NCBI GenBank assembly: GCA_027482795.1
Contig: JAIXVS010000379.1
Span: 1-5,706, forward strand
Direction: 5' to 3'
From: Rhodobacter sp.
Lineage (GTDB): Bacteria > Pseudomonadota > Alphaproteobacteria > Rhodobacterales > Rhodobacteraceae
DNA: 5,706 nt
Shown: piece after piece, positions 1 to 5,706 of the stretch
How positions within the stretch are numbered: position 1 is the first letter of the stretch
Layout: each line of letters starts with the position of its first letter
Made by a program: the position numbers and the translations under genes
Notes under the pieces: generated by a model
What the model was told of the DNA's origin: nothing
Database searches by the model: none
Seen by the model: the letters and a program-made list of their open reading frames with translations, nothing else

Positions 1-375
1 CTCATACCCCACCTGTTCGCCAAAGCCGCAGACCATGGCCGCAACTTGGGTGTCAAACATCGGGGTGGGAAAAACATTGCCCTCGACAAAGAAAATTTCC
101 AAATCTTGTCGCGCTGCATGAAACACCTTGACCGTGCCCGTATGGCGGAAAAGATCATATAGCGGTTCCATCGACATATCCGCGCCCTCGATCGGGTCGA
201 TCAGCACAGCCTCGCCGCCGTTTGGCCCGTTTGCGGGCAAGGCGGCTTGGATCAGGCACAGCTTTGACCAATAGGTGCGCTCGCGCAGAAATTCGGTGTC
301 GAGGGTAACATAGCTTTCCGCTTTGGCACGCTGGCAAAAATCGGCAAGATCGGCGGTCGTCGTGATGGTGCGCAT
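1..375 (-). CDS. rnd: Ribonuclease D, N-terminal part (runs off the left edge)
   Basis: RNase D is a cytoplasmic 3'-5' exoribonuclease that trims the 3' ends of tRNA precursors and other small structured RNAs. Reading from the ATG at 375 there are 125 open codons to the window edge with no stop. The family runs to roughly 380 residues, so about a third is visible. The DEDD exonuclease signatures are clear: Exo I is DTEF at residues 26-29, giving the first two metal ligands D26 and E28. Exo II lies in VKVFHAARQDLEIF at residues 82-95, with D91 as the third acidic residue. The stretch FDTQVAAMVCGFGEQVGYE that follows is also typical. Exo III and the HRDC domains would lie outside the window. 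The start is supported by the family N-terminus (MRTITTTADLADF) and by AGAAAG six bases upstream (382-387). Family assignment is very secure; completeness cannot be judged. Confidence 0.93.
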   Translation of the reverse strand, partial: MRTITTTADLADFCQRAKAESYVTLDTEFLRERTYWSKLCLIQAALPANGPNGGEAVLIDPIEGADMSMEPLYDLFRHTGTVKVFHAARQDLEIFFVEGNVFPTPMFDTQVAAMVCGFGEQVGYE

Positions 376-459
376 GGGCGTCTTTCTGTGGCGCGGGGGT
401 ATCCCGCAATTCCCGCTTTAGGGCGAATGGCGGCAAAAGAAAAGGGGGGGAGCGATTGC

Positions 460-488
460 TTGACCATACTCGCCCATAGGGTTAGTTT
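460..488 (+). promoter_or_regulatory. Candidate sigma-70 promoter for the GH114-like/RTX gene
   Basis: TTGACC at 460-465 resembles the -35 consensus (5 of 6). It is followed after exactly 17 bases by TAGTTT at 483-488, a weak -10 (3 of 6). Transcription would start near 495, giving a leader of about 20 bases before the GTG at 515. The position and spacing make it plausible, but the -10 is poor and only pattern matching supports it. Confidence 0.4.
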
Positions 489-503
489 TCCTTAACTTTA
501 GCC

Positions 504-508
504 AGAGG
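504..508 (+). promoter_or_regulatory. Ribosome binding site deciding the GTG start at 515
   Basis: AGAGG lies six bases upstream of the GTG at 515, an ideal spacing. There is no ATG in this frame near the N-terminus, and a second GTG at 508 is in a different frame, so this site supports the start at 515. Confidence 0.6.
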
Positions 509-514
509 TGCGCC

Positions 515-2800
515 GTGGCAGATTTCACCAGTGTTGCATTGCAGTTTTCTGGGGCCACTCAAGCGGGGCTGGCGGCCACACGGGCGGATTTAATTATCAC
601 CGAAAGCGGTATCGCCAGCGGCGCGCAAACCCTGACGGGCGCAGATTTGGCGGCACTTGCAGCGGGCGGGCAAACGGTGCTTGCCTATGTCAACACATCG
701 GTCACCGATGCCAGCCGCAGCTATTGGGATGCGGCATGGGTCACACCGACAAACCCCAGCAATGGCGATATTGGCGCAATTAACCCTTCGGCCCCCGCAT
801 GGCTGACGAGCAATTTCGGCGGCGTGGATTTTGATGCCGCCAACGCAGGGCCAGACGCGCTGATCGTCGATTACCGCAACGCAGATTGGCGCGCTCTGGT
901 CATTTCGCAGGCGGTCGCCCAGGTGCAGGCAGGCTATGGCGGCGTGTTTTTGGATGATGTGGGCCGTTATTATGAGGCGGGAAATAGTGGCGGCACCTAT
1001 GACCCCGCCCTGGCCGATGCGATGATGCAGCTTGTCATCGACGTTGCCGCAGCGGTGCGCGCAGTGAACGCAAATGCGGCGATTGTGGTCAATTCGGGCG
1101 TCTATATTGGCGGCGATTCCACGGGCGGCACTGTGGGGGCGTTGTTTACCCAATACCGCGCTGCAATTGACGGGGTGCTGCTTGAAAACCAATTCAACAC
1201 AGGCACCAATGCGGTTTGGGCCGCCGCGCAAAGCCTTTATCCCACCCATACCCTGATCGCGCTGGAATCGCTTGCGCGCGGGCCTGATGTCGAGGCGCTG
1301 CTGAACTTTGCTGCCGCGAGCGGCGTTTTGCTGCAACTGGCCCCAGATGAGGGCTATGACGACCCCGTCCGCCCGCCCATTTTGGGCACAGCGGCGGGTC
1401 AGCAGGTGACAGGCCGCGCGACCTTTATCAACACGATGGCAGGCGGCGACGGGAACGATTCGATGCTGGGCGGTTTTGCCGATGACACGATCTATGGCCA
1501 AGCGGGCGCGGACTTTATCATGGCCAGCAATGGCAATGACAGCGTTTTTGGTGGCCGCGAAGGTGACACCATCTATGGCGGGGCGGGCAGCGATTGGCTG
1601 GATGGGGGCGCGGGCAGCGACCGTCTGTTCGGCGGTGCCGACGCTGACACCATCTATGGCGGCGGCGGTAGTGATGGTGTTTACGGTGACGCTGGCAATG
1701 ATCGCCTTTTTGACAACTCAGGCTTTAACAGTTTCTTCGGCGGTGATGGCGAAGACAGTATGTATGGCGGCGGCGCGTTGATGACATATCGCGCGGGCGC
1801 GGGACATGATCTGGTCGAAGGCGGCGCGGGCGAAGATTGGGCCTATGGCGAAGATGGCAACGACCTTCTGTATGGCGGCGGATTTCTTGACCGCCTTAAT
1901 GGCGATGCAGGGAATGACACGCTTTATGGCGGCGATGACAACGATAGCCTAGAAGGCGGCGCAGATAGTGATCTGCTTTATGCGGGCGCTGGCCAAGACA
2001 AATCCTATGGCGATGCGGGCAACGACATTTTGTATGGTGGCGCAGATGCCGACAGCCTTCGCGGCGACGCAGGCAATGATACCCTATTTGGGGATGACGG
2101 GAACGATACGGTTCTGGGCGGCGACGGGGACGATAGTGTTTCTGGCAGCGCAGGCAGCGACAAGGTTTACGGCGAACGCGGCGCAGATGTTTTGAATGGC
2201 GACGGGGGCCATGACACGCTGTATGGCTGGAATGAAAACGATATCCTCTATGGCGGGACAGAGAACGATGCGCTTTACGGCGGTTTCGGCGCTGATCAGT
2301 TGTTCGGCGGGATCGGCAATGACACGCTATGGGGCGATACGGACAATGACCACGTGCAAGGCGATGCAGGCAGGGATCGTTTGTTTGGTGGCAGCTTTAA
2401 CGACACGCTGGATGGCGGGGATGACAACGATAGCCTGTGGGGAGATGTCGGCAATGACACGCTGCTTGGCGGCAGCGGTGTAGATCAGCTGTTTGGCGGC
2501 ATCGGGAATGACAGCTTAAATGGCGGCGCGGGTAATGATTTGCTGACAGGTGGCAGCTTGCGCGACATTTTCGTATTTGCAGGCAGCGCGGGCCGTGACC
2601 GCGTTCTTGATTTCGAACAAGGCCGCGACCGTGTCGACCTGTCGGCCTATGATCCAACATGGGCCGAGGTGCGCGGCGCGCTGTCCATAAAGGGCGGCAT
2701 CGTGCGGCTGGACTTGGCCGATTTAGGCGGCTCGGGCTGGGTGGATTTTGCGGGCCAGCGCAATTTGGCGCAGTTTACCGCCGCTGACTTTGTGCTGTAG
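515..2800 (+). CDS. Secreted GH114-like glycoside hydrolase fused to long RTX repeat region
   Basis: A 761-residue modular protein. Residues about 24-285 look like a TIM-barrel domain of the GH114 / endo-alpha-1,4-polygalactosaminidase type. Hallmarks are strand TVLAYVNTSV (54-63), then IVDYRNADWRALV (117-129), GYGGVFLDDVGRYY (140-153), VVNSG (191-195), GVLLENQF (220-227) and TLIALESLARG (246-256). By analogy with characterised members, whose catalytic pair is an Asp and a Glu, D147 or D148 and E224 are the best candidates; this is inference. Residues 310-678 are 41 RTX nonapeptides (GGxGxDxLx) that bind calcium outside the cell. Residues 679-761 resemble the C-terminal region of RTX proteins, with DIFVF, RDRVLDF and DRVDLSAY, ending in a hydrophobic tail. 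There is no N-terminal signal peptide, which fits type I secretion through the C-terminus. No exporter genes are in the window. Substrate is unknown; a galactosamine-rich exopolysaccharide is a guess from the family. The RTX assignment is very secure, the GH114-like assignment fairly secure. Confidence 0.88.
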   Translation: MADFTSVALQFSGATQAGLAATRADLIITESGIASGAQTLTGADLAALAAGGQTVLAYVNTSVTDASRSYWDAAWVTPTNPSNGDIGAINPSAPAWLTSNFGGVDFDAANAGPDALIVDYRNADWRALVISQAVAQVQAGYGGVFLDDVGRYYEAGNSGGTYDPALADAMMQLVIDVAAAVRAVNANAAIVVNSGVYIGGDSTGGTVGALFTQYRAAIDGVLLENQFNTGTNAVWAAAQSLYPTHTLIALESLARGPDVEALLNFAAASGVLLQLAPDEGYDDPVRPPILGTAAGQQVTGRATFINTMAGGDGNDSMLGGFADDTIYGQAGADFIMASNGNDSVFGGREGDTIYGGAGSDWLDGGAGSDRLFGGADADTIYGGGGSDGVYGDAGNDRLFDNSGFNSFFGGDGEDSMYGGGALMTYRAGAGHDLVEGGAGEDWAYGEDGNDLLYGGGFLDRLNGDAGNDTLYGGDDNDSLEGGADSDLLYAGAGQDKSYGDAGNDILYGGADADSLRGDAGNDTLFGDDGNDTVLGGDGDDSVSGSAGSDKVYGERGADVLNGDGGHDTLYGWNENDILYGGTENDALYGGFGADQLFGGIGNDTLWGDTDNDHVQGDAGRDRLFGGSFNDTLDGGDDNDSLWGDVGNDTLLGGSGVDQLFGGIGNDSLNGGAGNDLLTGGSLRDIFVFAGSAGRDRVLDFEQGRDRVDLSAYDPTWAEVRGALSIKGGIVRLDLADLGGSGWVDFAGQRNLAQFTAADFVL
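1442..2548 (+). repeat. 41 tandem 27-base units encoding RTX nonapeptides
   Basis: The RTX region is a coding tandem repeat of 27 bases (nine residues), running from residue 310 to 678 without a single insertion or deletion that shifts the nine-residue register. Most units fit GGxGxDxLx, with frequent variants GDAGNDTLY and GGADADTIY. Two units are degenerate: DNSGFNSFF (400-408), which lacks the usual aspartate, and GGGALMTYR (418-426), which has none. DNA identity between units is only moderate, so the array is old and kept by protein-level selection. One longer copy is closer: the 17-mer GATGACAACGATAGCCT occurs at both 1934-1950 and 2420-2436. Confidence 0.9.
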
Positions 2801-3782
2801 GGGCGCGAAATTGCAAGTCACCGCCGCTTTGCGCGCGCATCCGCAGCGCGCCGCGCAGCATGGTTAGGTTCATCACGCCAAGTGCCAGCCCCGCCAGCCA
2901 GCGCAGGGGCGCAGCAGGGCGTGCTTGCACGCCTGATGCAAGGTGCGGGAAATGCTGGGCCAGAAACTGGCGATAGGGGGCGACAAACCGCGCAGGAAAG
3001 CCGCCATAGCGGCGCAAAAACGGTTTGCGCCGCCCGATAAAATGAAAAAAGCACACATCCACAAACCCCGCCCAAAGCAGTGTTTTGTGGCTGTATTGGA
3101 AATTCCACTGCAAGGGCATCTGCGCCCAATTGCCTTGAACCACGGCATTCAGCGCGGTTTGATCATGCCAGACCAAATCTTGCCCGCGCGCCACCAGCAA
3201 TTCCAAAATCTGCGCGCCAAGGCGCAATTCGTTAAACTTTGCCACATCCATCAGCAGCACGCCCGAATTGAAATAGGGCGCGGCAGGCAGGCCCAGCGCC
3301 GCCACATCGCGCGCAGGGCGGTTTGGTTTGTGCCACTGCTTTGTGTCCAGCACCGCCGCCAATGGCGCGCCGCCTAAGGGCTGGCGCAGCAGCGCCGAGA
3401 TATCGCCGCGCTGATAGAAAATATCGCCGTCCAAATACAGCAGCTGGTCATAATCCTGCGCCCAAAGCTGGGGCATAAACACCCGCAGATAGGCGGCAAA
3501 ACCAATGCGCGCGCCCACCAAAACTTGGGTCTTTAGCGCCGCAATATCAATCTGTACAAGGCGCAAGGACAGATCATCATGCAGCGGATGCTGGGTAAGC
3601 GCCATGTCCGATACGATGCAAATATCAAAATCGCGGCGGGGGTGCGCCGTGGCAATTTGATTGGCCAAAAACAGCGCATAGGGCGCATAGCGATCATCGG
3701 CGCACAGATAGACCGCGCGGCGATGCTGGGCGGGGCGGTTTTGTGCAGTGATCTGCGGCTGGGGTAATGGATCTGGGGACAT
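2775..3782 (-). CDS. GT8-family glycosyltransferase
   Basis: A 335-residue protein of the GT8 family (LgtC/WaaJ/glycogenin type): retaining, Mn2+-dependent transferases that use UDP-sugars, in bacteria usually acting on lipopolysaccharide or other surface glycans at the inner face of the cytoplasmic membrane. Visible landmarks are the nucleotide-binding start AVYLCADDRYAPYA (23-36), the metal-binding DxD motif in LYLDGDIF (115-122, D118 and D120), FNSGVLLMD (171-179), HDQTALNAV (206-214) and HFIGRRKPF (247-255), whose H247 matches the third metal ligand of LgtC. All key residues are present. Residues 293-316 form a basic, hydrophobic segment (RWLAGLALGVMNLTMLRGAL), likely a membrane-associating helix as in LPS transferases. 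The ATG at 3782 has AGAAGG four bases upstream (3787-3792), slightly close. The gene sits 43 bases after purN on the same strand and may share its transcript. Its 3' end overlaps the convergent RTX gene by 26 bases. Donor and acceptor cannot be told from sequence. Confidence 0.9.
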   Translation of the reverse strand: MSPDPLPQPQITAQNRPAQHRRAVYLCADDRYAPYALFLANQIATAHPRRDFDICIVSDMALTQHPLHDDLSLRLVQIDIAALKTQVLVGARIGFAAYLRVFMPQLWAQDYDQLLYLDGDIFYQRGDISALLRQPLGGAPLAAVLDTKQWHKPNRPARDVAALGLPAAPYFNSGVLLMDVAKFNELRLGAQILELLVARGQDLVWHDQTALNAVVQGNWAQMPLQWNFQYSHKTLLWAGFVDVCFFHFIGRRKPFLRRYGGFPARFVAPYRQFLAQHFPHLASGVQARPAAPLRWLAGLALGVMNLTMLRGALRMRAQSGGDLQFRAPTAQSQRR

Positions 3783-3825
3783 CGGGCCTTCTATGTTGCG
3801 CGGTGCAAGCCTAGGCCAACCATCA

Positions 3826-4410
3826 TCAAAGATAAATCACCGATTTATCACCCATAGCAAAGGAGCGCAGCACGGCGGGGTATAGGCGATGCTCGCAGTA
3901 TAGCACTTTTGCCGCAAGACTAGCCTCTGTCTCGCCTTGCGCAATTTCTACCCGCGCCTGCCCCAGAATCGGGCCTGCGTCTAAATCTGCCGTGACCTCA
4001 TGCACTGTGCAGCCCGCCTGTGCATCGCCCGCCGCCAGCGCGCGGGCATGGGTGTGCAGGCCAGGGTATTTGGGCAAAAGGGATGGGTGGATGTTCAGCA
4101 TTTTGCCCGCAAATTGTGCCACGAATTCAGGCGACAGTATCCGCATAAAACCAGCAAGCGCCACAATATCGGGCGATGCTGCGTGCAGTGCGCGGGCCAA
4201 ATCCGCCTCGAACGCGGCGCGGGTAAGGTATGCGCGGTGGTCTAGTCCCAGCGCCTTCACCCCCGCCTGCGCCGCCAGTGTCAGGCCCTTGGCTGCGGGA
4301 TCATTGCTGGCCACCAAAACCGCGCGCGCAGGATGATCGCCCACCATATCGCGCAACAGCGCCGCCATGTTGCTGCCGCCACCCGAGATCAGGATGGCGA
4401 CGCGCTTCAC
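3826..4410 (-). CDS. purN: Phosphoribosylglycinamide formyltransferase (GAR transformylase)
   Basis: PurN (EC 2.1.2.2) transfers a formyl group from 10-formyltetrahydrofolate to glycinamide ribonucleotide, the third step of de novo purine synthesis, in the cytoplasm. The 194-residue protein has normal family length. The N-terminal phosphate-binding loop is ISGGGSNMAALL (8-19). The active-site stretch MLNIHPSLLPKYPGLHTH (104-121) contains N106 and H108, and TVHEVTADLDAGPIL (135-149) contains D144. These three catalytic residues fall at the same numbers as in the E. coli enzyme. The start is a GTG at 4410, not an ATG, and its GTGA overlaps the TGA stop of purM (4407-4409), a classic translational-coupling arrangement. 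No residue looks abnormal. Identification is secure. Confidence 0.97.
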   Translation of the reverse strand: MKRVAILISGGGSNMAALLRDMVGDHPARAVLVASNDPAAKGLTLAAQAGVKALGLDHRAYLTRAAFEADLARALHAASPDIVALAGFMRILSPEFVAQFAGKMLNIHPSLLPKYPGLHTHARALAAGDAQAGCTVHEVTADLDAGPILGQARVEIAQGETEASLAAKVLYCEHRLYPAVLRSFAMGDKSVIYL

Positions 4411-5465
4411 AGCAGGCGGCCCTTATAAATCACGCCCTCTCCTTGCACGATTGTCCCAATACGGGTGACGCTTTCGCCCATGCCTTCCAGCAGCGCAACA
4501 ATGTCACCCGCGCGCGCGCTGTCCACCACCAGCATCATGCCAATGCCGCAGTTAAAGGTTTTCAGCAGCTCTGGCTCGCTCATCCCCGCCGTTTCTGCCA
4601 GCCAGCGGAACACAGGCGGCAACTGCCAACTAGACAGATCAATGGCGCAGGCCAGCCCATCTGGCACCACGCGCGGCGGGTTTTCGGTAATGCCCCCGCC
4701 CGTAATATGCGCCAGCGCATGAACGCCCCCTGCCCGCACCGCCGCCAGCGCCTGCTTTACATACAGCCGCGTTGGCGCCAGCAGCGCCGCGCCCAAAGCG
4801 CCATCGCCAAAGGGCGAAGGGCTGTCCCAATTCAGCCCCGACATTTCCACCACTTTGCGCACGAACGAATATCCGTTGGAATGCACGCCGTTCGAGGCAA
4901 GGCCAAGGATAACATCGCCCTCGACCACGCCGCTGGGCAAATCGCCGCCCCGCTCCATCGCGCCCACGGCAAAGCCTGCAAGGTCGAAATCACCGCCATG
5001 ATACATGCCTGGCATTTCGGCAGTCTCGCCGCCAATCAGCGCGCAGCCAGATGCCTCGCACCCCGCCGCAATGCCGTTGATGATGCGGGTGGCTTGGCCA
5101 ACGTCCAGCTTGCCCGTGGCGAAATAATCAAGGAAAAACAGAGGCTCTGCCCCTTGGCAGACAAGATCATTGACGCACATCGCCACCAAATCCACGCCAA
5201 TGGTATCGACATGCCCCGTATCAATCGCAATGCGCAGCTTGGTGCCCACACCATCGGTTGCCGCGACCAGTATCGGGTCTTTATACCCCGCGCCCTTCAG
5301 ATCAAACAGCGCGCCAAAGCCCCCCAGCCCCGACATCACACCAGAGCGCGCCGTGCGTTTCGCCGCAGGCTTAATCGCCTCGACCAGCGCATTGCCTGCA
5401 TCAATATCCACCCCCGCCTCGGCATAGGTCAAACCATTGCGGCCTGTGACTTTGCTCTCGCTCAT
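4407..5465 (-). CDS. purM: Phosphoribosylformylglycinamidine cyclo-ligase (AIR synthetase)
   Basis: PurM (EC 6.3.3.1) closes the imidazole ring, converting FGAM to AIR with ATP, the fifth step of de novo purine synthesis; it works as a cytoplasmic homodimer. The protein is 352 residues from the ATG at 5465, typical for the family. Landmarks are the start MSESKVTGRNGLTYAEAGVD (1-20), SGLGGFGALFDL (45-56), TDGVGTKL (70-77), VDLVAMCVNDLVCQGAEPLF (91-110), GGETAEMPGMY (145-155) and SNGVHSNGYS (191-200), which together form the ATP- and substrate-binding sites. The same frame stays open upstream to an ATG at 5588, but that extension would start inside the insertion sequence and has no family match. 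GAGG six bases before 5465 confirms the shorter start. It is first of the purM-purN pair and overlaps purN by four bases. Confidence 0.96.
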   Translation of the reverse strand: MSESKVTGRNGLTYAEAGVDIDAGNALVEAIKPAAKRTARSGVMSGLGGFGALFDLKGAGYKDPILVAATDGVGTKLRIAIDTGHVDTIGVDLVAMCVNDLVCQGAEPLFFLDYFATGKLDVGQATRIINGIAAGCEASGCALIGGETAEMPGMYHGGDFDLAGFAVGAMERGGDLPSGVVEGDVILGLASNGVHSNGYSFVRKVVEMSGLNWDSPSPFGDGALGAALLAPTRLYVKQALAAVRAGGVHALAHITGGGITENPPRVVPDGLACAIDLSSWQLPPVFRWLAETAGMSEPELLKTFNCGIGMMLVVDSARAGDIVALLEGMGESVTRIGTIVQGEGVIYKGRLL

Positions 5466-5549
5466 GTTCTGCCTCGCGCTTGGGGGGAATCGTTGCGGCT
5501 GACTAGCGCATGGGGGCGCAATTGAAAAGGCGCAAGGGGCATCTTGACC
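5466..5549 (-). other. Short purM leader between the IS66 end and purM
   Basis: Only 84 bases of non-IS sequence remain upstream of purM. The best promoter-like pair on the minus strand is TTTTCA (5523-5528) and TAGTCA (5500-5505) with a 17-base spacer, but the -10 match is very weak. I recognise no riboswitch or operator. The native purM promoter may have been displaced by the insertion. Confidence 0.3.
5472..5475 (-). promoter_or_regulatory. Ribosome binding site fixing the purM start
   Basis: On the minus strand GAGG lies six bases upstream of the ATG at 5465, and the protein begins there with the usual PurM N-terminus. This decides against the in-frame upstream ATG at 5588, which lies within the IS66 end. 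Confidence 0.6.
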
Positions 5550-5706
5550 GTAAGCGTCCGGTCTGACCGCTATCCGTTCCAGTGCCATGGCAGCAATTCG
5601 TCGACCTTTGTAATCTTGTAGTCAGGGATTTGTGCGAGGGTGTCGGCGAGCTAAGCGTGTGGGTCGACAGCGTTGAGCTTGGCGGTTTCGATCAAGGTGT
5701 AGGCGA
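5550..5706 (-). mobile_element. IS66-family insertion sequence, one terminal end (runs off the right edge)
   Basis: The transposase remnant at 5570-5706 ends in the C-terminal motif of IS66-family TnpC. Just outside its stop codon, reading inward on the plus strand from 5550, is GTAAGCGTCCGGTCTGACCGC (first 20 bases plus one), beginning with GTAAGCG as IS66 terminal inverted repeats commonly do. The boundary is therefore placed at 5550. IS66 elements usually make 8-base target duplications; the flank here would be TCTTGACC (5542-5549), but the other end is not in the window to confirm it. The exact boundary is inferred, the family is not in doubt. Confidence 0.75.
5570..5706 (-). pseudogene. 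tnpC: IS66-family transposase (TnpC) C-terminus, broken by an amber stop
   Basis: The minus-strand frame reads AYTLIETAKLNAVDPHA, then a TAG stop (5651-5653), then LADTLAQIPDYKITKV and DELLPWHWNG, ending at a TAG (5570-5572). This is the C-terminal tail of IS66-family transposases, in which LIETAKLNG-DP-A is followed by an aromatic residue and LAD-LA-IPDH and DELLPW. The position of the internal stop is normally tryptophan or tyrosine, so a single TGG-to-TAG (or TAT/TAC-to-TAG) change explains it. The product would lack its last 26 residues. The catalytic DDE residues lie upstream, outside the window, so whether the enzyme is wholly dead cannot be seen. A sequencing error at this base is the main alternative. 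Confidence 0.8.

Larger units (their letters stand above)
376..514. other. Divergent intergenic region between rnd and the RTX gene
   Basis: These 139 bases separate two divergently transcribed genes, so promoters for both should lie here. Visible elements are a short GC hairpin just upstream of rnd (393-407, GCGGG/CCCGC with a five-base loop), an A-rich stretch followed by a run of seven G (444-450), and a sigma-70-like promoter reading right (460-488). I found no convincing -35/-10 pair reading left toward rnd. No small ORF or RNA gene is supported. Confidence 0.6.

Noticed and set aside
155..436. 93-residue open frame on the minus strand
   Set aside because: It overlaps the RNase D reading frame, which has clear family motifs. 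Its arginine- and proline-rich translation is typical of an off-frame shadow.
590..1501. 303-residue open frame antisense to the hydrolase domain
   Set aside because: The opposite strand encodes recognisable TIM-barrel motifs. The antisense product is rich in Cys, His and Arg with no recognisable domain, as expected from antisense of a high-G+C gene.
1442..2548. CRISPR-like or satellite array because of the 27-base periodicity
   Set aside because: The units are contiguous, lack spacers, diverge at silent positions and encode RTX nonapeptides in one long open frame.
3795..3825. Possible terminator around AAGCCTAGGCC downstream of purN
   Set aside because: It is a short palindrome centred on CCTAGG with no loop and no T-tract on the minus strand, so it does not form a convincing intrinsic terminator.
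4230..5525. 431-residue open frame on the plus strand across purM and part of purN
   Set aside because: It is antisense to two certain purine genes and its translation is low-complexity, rich in Arg, His, Ala and Pro, with no domain.
5466..5588. In-frame 41-residue N-terminal extension of purM starting at an ATG at 5588
   Set aside because: It begins inside the IS66 end in a frame different from the transposase, has no resemblance to PurM N-termini, and a good ribosome binding site and family start lie at 5465.

Overview
The window looks like an alphaproteobacterial chromosome, most likely from the Rhodobacterales/Rhodobacteraceae. The grounds are the moderately high G+C, the typical forms of RNase D, PurN and PurM, and a very long RTX protein of the kind these bacteria secrete. 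No rRNA or other decisive marker is present, so the family-level assignment is inference.

Layout from left to right. (1) 1-375, minus strand: the N-terminal 125 residues of ribonuclease D (rnd), whose 3' end lies beyond the left edge. (2) 376-514: a divergent intergenic region with a reasonable promoter and a ribosome binding site for the next gene. (3) 515-2800, plus strand: a 761-residue protein that joins a glycoside-hydrolase-114-like TIM-barrel domain to 41 uninterrupted nine-residue RTX calcium-binding repeats and a C-terminal type I secretion region. (4) 2775-3782, minus strand: a GT8-family glycosyltransferase, converging on the RTX gene with a 26-base tail-to-tail overlap. (5) 3826-4410 and 4407-5465, minus strand: purN and purM, two de novo purine biosynthesis genes overlapping by four bases. 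(6) 5550-5706: the terminal end of an IS66-family insertion sequence, carrying the last residues of its transposase broken by an in-frame amber stop, 84 bases upstream of purM.

purM and purN provide two steps of IMP synthesis and are translationally coupled. The GT8 gene follows purN on the same strand after 43 bases, so it may be cotranscribed with them. From memory, purM-purN-rnd is a common gene order in Rhodobacteraceae. If that holds here, the GT8 gene and the GH114-like/RTX gene are an accessory cassette inserted between purN and rnd. One gene would build a glycan inside the cell and the other would be a secreted, calcium-folded enzyme or binder acting on a glycan outside. That pairing, and the hydrolase-RTX fusion itself, are the most interesting content of the window. 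No type I exporter genes are present, so the export machinery must be encoded elsewhere.
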